A DNA stretch of 11,744 bases from CAJBLF01 sp964560855. Lineage in GTDB: Bacteria > Patescibacteriota > Gracilibacteria > Absconditabacterales > Absconditicoccaceae. Of this stretch, positions 7,697-11,744 are shown piece after piece (the first letter of the stretch is position 1; each line of letters opens with the position of its first letter). A program made the translations under genes and the position numbers. The notes beneath the pieces are model-generated. The model was not told where the DNA came from, ran no database searches, and saw nothing but the letters and a program-made list of their open reading frames with translations. The DNA is taken from contig CAZLLU010000025.1 in the NCBI GenBank assembly GCA_964560855.1, positions 1 to 11,744 of the forward strand, given 5' to 3'.

Positions 7697-9103
7697 ATGA
7701 ACAACTTCCATTTTGCAAAGATCATCGCCGGCGTAGGACCGACATTAGCCAAAGAGACCGTACTTTCCAAAGTCATCAACATGGTCGACATTTTTAGATT
7801 ATCTTTATCTGGCGGTTTCGACGACAATAACAAAAAATACATCGATACCATCATGAAGCTCGACAACAGCAAGACTATCATGCTTGAGACCAGAGGATTC
7901 GATATCAGAGTCAAAAACGTCATCAACATCAAAGTCAAGGCGAGACAGAACATCGAGATCGATTACAGCGAATACGCACAAGAGCATGACAAAAAGATTT
8001 TCGTCGATGCACCATTCTTGAAAGATTTGAAAGTCGGCCAACAAATTGAATTTCAGCAAAGCGGTGTTGTGATGAAGATCAAGTCAAGCAAGGATAACGT
8101 CATCCTCTGCGAAGTCCTGGAAGGCGGTCGGATCATCCAATTCGATAGAGTGTTTTTCCATAAATATACATTGGATATCCCATTCCTCGGCGAGAGAGAT
8201 ATGAAGGATATTCTCCGAGGATTGGAATATGGCGCACATGTCATCGCAGCATCCATGGTCAGAACTAGCGAAGATATCATAGAATTGAAGGAGTTCTTAA
8301 AATCCAAGAACGCTGGCAATATGAAAGTACTTGCAAAGATCGAAACGGAAGATGCGCTTGACAATATCGATGACATCTTGGAAATCTCAGATGGATTGAT
8401 CTTTATGTTCGACAGCATAGAGAAACCTATGAAAGCGATGAAACTCAATGAGGAAGTCCTCATCAAAAAATGCAAATCGGTAGGAAAACCAGCCATCGTC
8501 ACCTTCACCGGCAAATTCGAAAAAAATACCTATAAGCTCATCAACGAGACGCAAATCAAAAAATTCTCTTCATTCGCTGCAGATGCATATATGCTCGATA
8601 CATTACTCCAGGAGGACGATCCGCTCGATGTTATTACAGAACTCTCTAGTGCGTTGGATAAGCTGGAACTGAAAATAGCAAAGGAAGATGTCATAAAATT
8701 CTACGCAAACAACGAATTTATGGTAAGAGATTACATCATCTACAACGCACACAGAGCGACACAGGAAGTCGACGTCAGAGCGATGGTATTGTATACCGAA
8801 AACGGCTATTCTGCAGGAAGATTATCTAGCCTGAAACCAAGAGTTCCAATCATTGCATTCACCAAAAATGATGAAAACTATAGATATCTCAATATCTTGC
8901 GAGGGGTGAGAGGATATAAGATCTCTCAATCTTTCAGTTATGAAAATCTTAAGAGGATAGGAAAAGAGATGATCAGAATCATTTTCAAAGGCAACATCTC
9001 CCTCGACGACAAGATCATCATCGTACAGGCGAACGAATTATTGACTGCCGAAAAAACAGGTATGATCAACGGTCTCGAGTTGTATAAGTTTAAAAATATC
9101 TAA
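7697..9103 (+). CDS. Pyruvate kinase homologue with degenerate active site (468 aa)
   Basis: The length and fold markers are those of pyruvate kinase: an N-terminal AGVGPT with DIFRLSLSGG (R34; the usual Asn is Ser), GERDMKDI...HVIAASMVR, AKIE (K214, E216), and a C-terminal regulatory-type domain with MVLYTENGYSAGRLSSLKPRVPI and a final GV motif. Key catalytic motifs are changed: the usual ARGDLG metal/substrate loop reads GLIFMFDSIEKP, ATQMLESM reads TFTGKFEKN, and MLSGETA reads MLDTLLQED. The aromatic residue of the DIx(F/W)G site and the Trp of the C-terminal WGV site are encoded by CGA (8216-8218, 8900-8902). It is the only gene in the window without in-frame TGA. I infer loss or change of catalysis, perhaps a structural or regulatory paralogue; an unusual active kinase is less likely. 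The frame is intact, so it is under selection rather than a pseudogene. Confidence 0.9.
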   Translation: MNNFHFAKIIAGVGPTLAKETVLSKVINMVDIFRLSLSGGFDDNNKKYIDTIMKLDNSKTIMLETRGFDIRVKNVINIKVKARQNIEIDYSEYAQEHDKKIFVDAPFLKDLKVGQQIEFQQSGVVMKIKSSKDNVILCEVLEGGRIIQFDRVFFHKYTLDIPFLGERDMKDILRGLEYGAHVIAASMVRTSEDIIELKEFLKSKNAGNMKVLAKIETEDALDNIDDILEISDGLIFMFDSIEKPMKAMKLNEEVLIKKCKSVGKPAIVTFTGKFEKNTYKLINETQIKKFSSFAADAYMLDTLLQEDDPLDVITELSSALDKLELKIAKEDVIKFYANNEFMVRDYIIYNAHRATQEVDVRAMVLYTENGYSAGRLSSLKPRVPIIAFTKNDENYRYLNILRGVRGYKISQSFSYENLKRIGKEMIRIIFKGNISLDDKIIIVQANELLTAEKTGMINGLELYKFKNI

Positions 9104-9121
9104 CTATTCGCATAAAGTTTC

Positions 9122-9163
9122 AAGCATAAAGCTGTTTATTAGCTACAATACGGCTTTATGCTT
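9122..9163. repeat. 11-bp perfect inverted repeat downstream of the pyruvate kinase homologue
   Basis: AAGCATAAAGC (9122-9132) and GCTTTATGCTT (9153-9163) are perfect reverse complements around a 20-base loop. The left arm is preceded by another GCATAAAG copy (9111-9118) and the right side is followed by GAGCTTCGAGCTTTAAGC. It is probably an RNA hairpin at the 3' end of the transcript. Confidence 0.6.
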
Positions 9164-9225
9164 TGAGCTTCGAGCTTTAAGCGTATACCACAAAGTATCT
9201 TATTTATTTCTTTGTATAAATGAAT

Positions 9226-9258
9226 CCGCTTAAATTATAGTCATGAAGCGGGTTTTTT
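9226..9258 (+). terminator. Rho-independent terminator
   Basis: CCGCTT (9226-9231) pairs with AAGCGG (9246-9251), then G and six T (9253-9258) with further T-rich sequence. It ends the transcript of the upstream gene about 120 bases after its stop and separates it from nrdD. Confidence 0.75.
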
Positions 9259-9383
9259 CTTTTTTATCTAAAAAAAACAAAGATTCTGATATTTCCCCTC
9301 ATTTTCTCTTGCAAACCATATATGATTTTTTCATTCCACATACTACCTACTATTCGTTGGAATTTTTTAGAACGAATTTTCCG

Positions 9384-9411
9384 TTGCAAATACCATAAGA
9401 TACCATATATT
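9384..9411 (+). promoter_or_regulatory. Candidate nrdD promoter
   Basis: TTGCAA (9384-9389) and TATATT (9406-9411) are spaced by 16 bases, matching a sigma-70-type promoter. The -10 overlaps the first NrdR-like box, as expected for repression. This is an inference; the leader to the ATG at 9547 would be about 130 bases. Confidence 0.45.
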
Positions 9412-9415
9412 GTGT
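9400..9415 (+). promoter_or_regulatory. Candidate NrdR box 1
   Basis: ATACCATATATTGTGT matches the published NrdR consensus acaCwAtATaTwGtgt at 14 of 16 positions as I count them. It overlaps the candidate -10 of nrdD. NrdR is the ATP-cone repressor of ribonucleotide reductase genes. Confidence 0.6.
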
Positions 9416-9432
9416 CCAATCAATTCATTATA

Positions 9433-9448
9433 CCACTACATCTTGTGT
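9433..9448 (+). promoter_or_regulatory. Candidate NrdR box 2
   Basis: CCACTACATCTTGTGT matches the same consensus at 13 of 16 positions. It starts 33 bases after box 1, close to the three-helical-turn spacing (31-33 bp) typical of paired NrdR boxes. Confidence 0.55.
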
Positions 9449-9546
9449 ATTATACCAACTTTATGAAAATTGTAAATACAAATATACCCAAAAAAAACAC
9501 TACCATTGTTCGTTGTTAGCTTTTAATTGTTAGTTATTTAGAAAGT

Positions 9547-11744
9547 ATGGCTATCTACAAAGTTAGGAAAAGAAATGGAGCAATCATCGATTTCGATATC
9601 ACCAAAATAGAGACCGCTATCAAGAAAGCGATTGAAGCCGTCGGCGGTACCGATTTCAACAATGTCAGCTCGCTCGCCGAAAAAGTGATAAATGAGACTG
9701 AAAAAAAAGTAGGCAAGGAAATCCCTGACGTAGAAGTCATCCAAGATATTGTCGAACAAACACTCGTCAAAGAAGGACACGATGCCGTTGCCAAAGCATA
9801 TATCCTCTACCGCAAACAGAGAGAACAATCAAGGACAGAGAGAAATGTCGTCGTCGAAGTAGGAAAAACCATGGACGAATATCTCGATCAGAGTGATCGG
9901 AGAGTCAACGCCAATAGTAATCAGTGATATTCTTTGTGAGGTTTGATTTTGAATGTTTCTGGAAAAGTCATCGCCAACTACCGGTTGAGCCATGTCTACC
10001 CTGCAGAGATTGGAGCAGCACATAGAAACGGTGATTATCATATTCACGACTTGGATATGTTCTCTGGATACTGTGCAGGATGGAGTTTGAGACAATTGCT
10101 CGAAGAAGGATTCAATGGATTGAGCAATAGAGTACAATCCGCTCCTCCAAAAAATCTCCAAGCAGCAGTCAACCAGATGATCAACTTCTTGGGGACTTTA
10201 CAGAACGAACGAGCAGGTGCACAAGCATTCTCTTCATTTGATACCTATCTTGCCCCATTCATCCACAAATACAAAGTAGAACTCGAAAAGGAACTTGATG
10301 ATATGGGTATGAAATTCGCTACCCCTGAAGCTAAACATGATTATATTTACCAGAAGACCTACAAATATGTCACCCAACAGATGCAAAATTTCATCTTCGG
10401 ATTAAACGTCCCTTCTCGCCGGTGAACCCAGACACCTTTCACCAACATTACGCTTGATCGAAAATGTCCTGAAGACCTCAAAGACAAAGCATTGATGCTT
10501 GGTGGTATCGAAAAAGGATATTATCCAAAGAAATTCAGCGAACTCGAAGAAGAAATGAAAATGATCAATAGGATCCTTATCGAAGTATATACAGCAGGAG
10601 ACCGGACAGGCTCAGTATTCACCTTCCCTATTCCTACCTACAATATTACTGAAGACTTTCCACGGGATGATCCGGATATCGATTTGCTGTTTGAGATGAC
10701 GGCTAAATACGGAATTCCATACTTCCAAAATTTCATCGGATCACAATTCAAAGTAACAAAGGATAAAGACGGCAATGTGACAAAAGTAGAAAATCCTGAT
10801 GCATACAAGCCAGGTGCAGTAAGGTCCATGTGTTGTAGATTGCAGCTCGATCTGACTCAATTGGAGAAGAGATGAGGAGGATTATTCGGATCAGCAGAGA
10901 TGACATGATCTATCGGAGTCGTCACGATCAATATGGCCAGAATAGGATATAATTTCAAAGAAGATATTGACGGATTTAAAGGTCAGGTGCGCCATCTGAT
11001 GAATCTAGCCAAAACTTCTCTTGAACTTAAAAGAAAAGAGATTACAAAACGATTGGAGTTAGGGTTGTACCCATATACCAAGAGATACCTCAATAGTTTC
11101 AGAAATCACTTCTCGACTATTGGGCTCAATGGTATGAATGAAGCAATCCTTAATTTCACTAACGGGAAATATGATATTACAACCGACGAAGGTAAGAAAT
11201 TTGCAACCGATATATTAGACTTTATGAGAGATATCCTCAAGCAATACCAAGAAGAAACCGGCAACCTCTACAATCTTGAGGCAACGCCAGCAGAAGGAAC
11301 TACGTACAGATTTGCCAAGGAAGACAAAAAACAGATACCAGGAATCATCCAAGCAGGAACCAATGATGCTCCGTACTACACCAACTCAACCCAATTACCA
11401 GTCGGGTATACGGACGATCCATTCGACGCTTTGGAACAACAAAACGATCTCCAATGCAAATATACGTGAGGAACAGTTCTTCACTTGTATATGGGAGAAA
11501 GACTCTCAGATGCACAAGCCTGCAAACAGCTTGTCAGAAAAGTCATAGAGAATTACCAACTTCCGTACATTACCATATCACCAGTCTTCTCTATCTGTCC
11601 TAAGCACGGCTATGTAGTAGGAGAACACGACTTCTGTCCTAAATGCGACAAAGAGATCGGTTATGTAGGTGATGAATTCAATATGGAAATCAGAAAGAAA
11701 CATACAGCAGATCCAGAAAAACTCAGAATACTTGAAGAACGTAA
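9547..11744 (+). CDS. nrdD: Anaerobic (class III) ribonucleoside-triphosphate reductase, cut by the right window edge
   Basis: This glycyl-radical enzyme reduces ribonucleotides to deoxyribonucleotides without oxygen. 732 codons are visible. Residues 1-95 are an ATP-cone allosteric domain. The catalytic domain follows with HIHDLDMFSGYCAGWSLR, FLGTLQNExAGAQAFSSFDTYLAPF, NVPSRxGTQTPFTN, VFTFPIPTYNIT, RSMCCRLQLD (C429/C430), GLFGSAEMTGSIGVVTIN, QCKYTGGTVLHLY and the C-terminal zinc-type cysteines (C684, C697, C700). The glycyl-radical loop near the C-terminus lies just beyond the window. Six in-frame TGA (9925, 9937, 10423, 10873, 10906, 11467) all fall on Gly. CGG at 9898, 9982, 10420 and 10663 and CGA at 10210 and 10459 fall on Trp. 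The start ATG at 9547 gives a full ATP cone. The activase NrdG is not in the window. Two NrdR-like boxes lie upstream. Confidence 0.97.

Larger units (their letters stand above)
9104..9546. other. Intergenic region between the pyruvate kinase homologue and nrdD
   Basis: No gene is supported in these 443 bases. The left part holds an 11-bp inverted repeat and an intrinsic terminator (9122-9258). The right part (about 9260-9546) is AT-rich and carries the candidate nrdD promoter and two NrdR-like boxes. Confidence 0.75.

Noticed and set aside
8053..8514. 153-residue open frame on the minus strand
   Set aside because: Antisense shadow of the pyruvate kinase homologue; low-complexity Ser/Ile-rich translation.
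9547..11744. nrdD as a pseudogene broken by six stop codons
   Set aside because: Every stop is TGA at a conserved glycine and the frame never shifts; it is an intact gene under the SR1 code.

Overview
The window most likely comes from an Absconditabacteria (SR1) type candidate-phylum bacterium. All genes but one contain in-frame TGA codons, and these fall where the protein families have glycine, for example the first glycine of a Walker A motif. This is the SR1/Gracilibacteria code, NCBI table 25. In addition, in-frame CGA and CGG codons repeatedly fall where conserved families have tryptophan (NrdD, HsdR, the PilT-like ATPase, pyruvate kinase), while CGC, CGT, AGA and AGG stay at arginine positions. 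A double reassignment, UGA=Gly plus CGA/CGG=Trp, points to Absconditabacterales rather than Gracilibacteria. Read with the standard code the window looks like dozens of broken ORFs. Read with the modified code it holds seven clean genes, five of them complete within the window on their own evidence and two cut by the window ends.

Layout. The left block is on the minus strand: an HsdR-type restriction helicase (1-2078, cut by the left edge), a 437-residue polytopic membrane protein (2210-3523) and a 380-residue coiled-coil membrane protein (3686-4828). A divergent intergenic region (4829-5210) carries nested inverted repeats. The right block is on the plus strand: a secreted or membrane-anchored cysteine-rich repeat protein with a Kazal-like C-terminus (5211-5993), a PilT/COG1855-type ATPase with a KH domain but no PIN domain (6090-7532), a pyruvate kinase homologue with a degraded active site (7697-9103), and the class III anaerobic ribonucleotide reductase NrdD (9547 to beyond the right edge). 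Two candidate NrdR boxes lie upstream of nrdD.

The genes do not form one obvious pathway. nrdD implies anaerobic dNTP synthesis, controlled by a candidate NrdR-regulated promoter. The restriction subunit is defence. The Cys-rich protein and the two membrane proteins suggest cell-surface functions. The pyruvate kinase homologue may not be a working glycolytic enzyme. No gene has a clear Shine-Dalgarno sequence. Intergenic spaces hold repeated palindromic elements, including two related elements with TTTGTC...GACAAA ends. No tRNA, rRNA or CRISPR array was seen.
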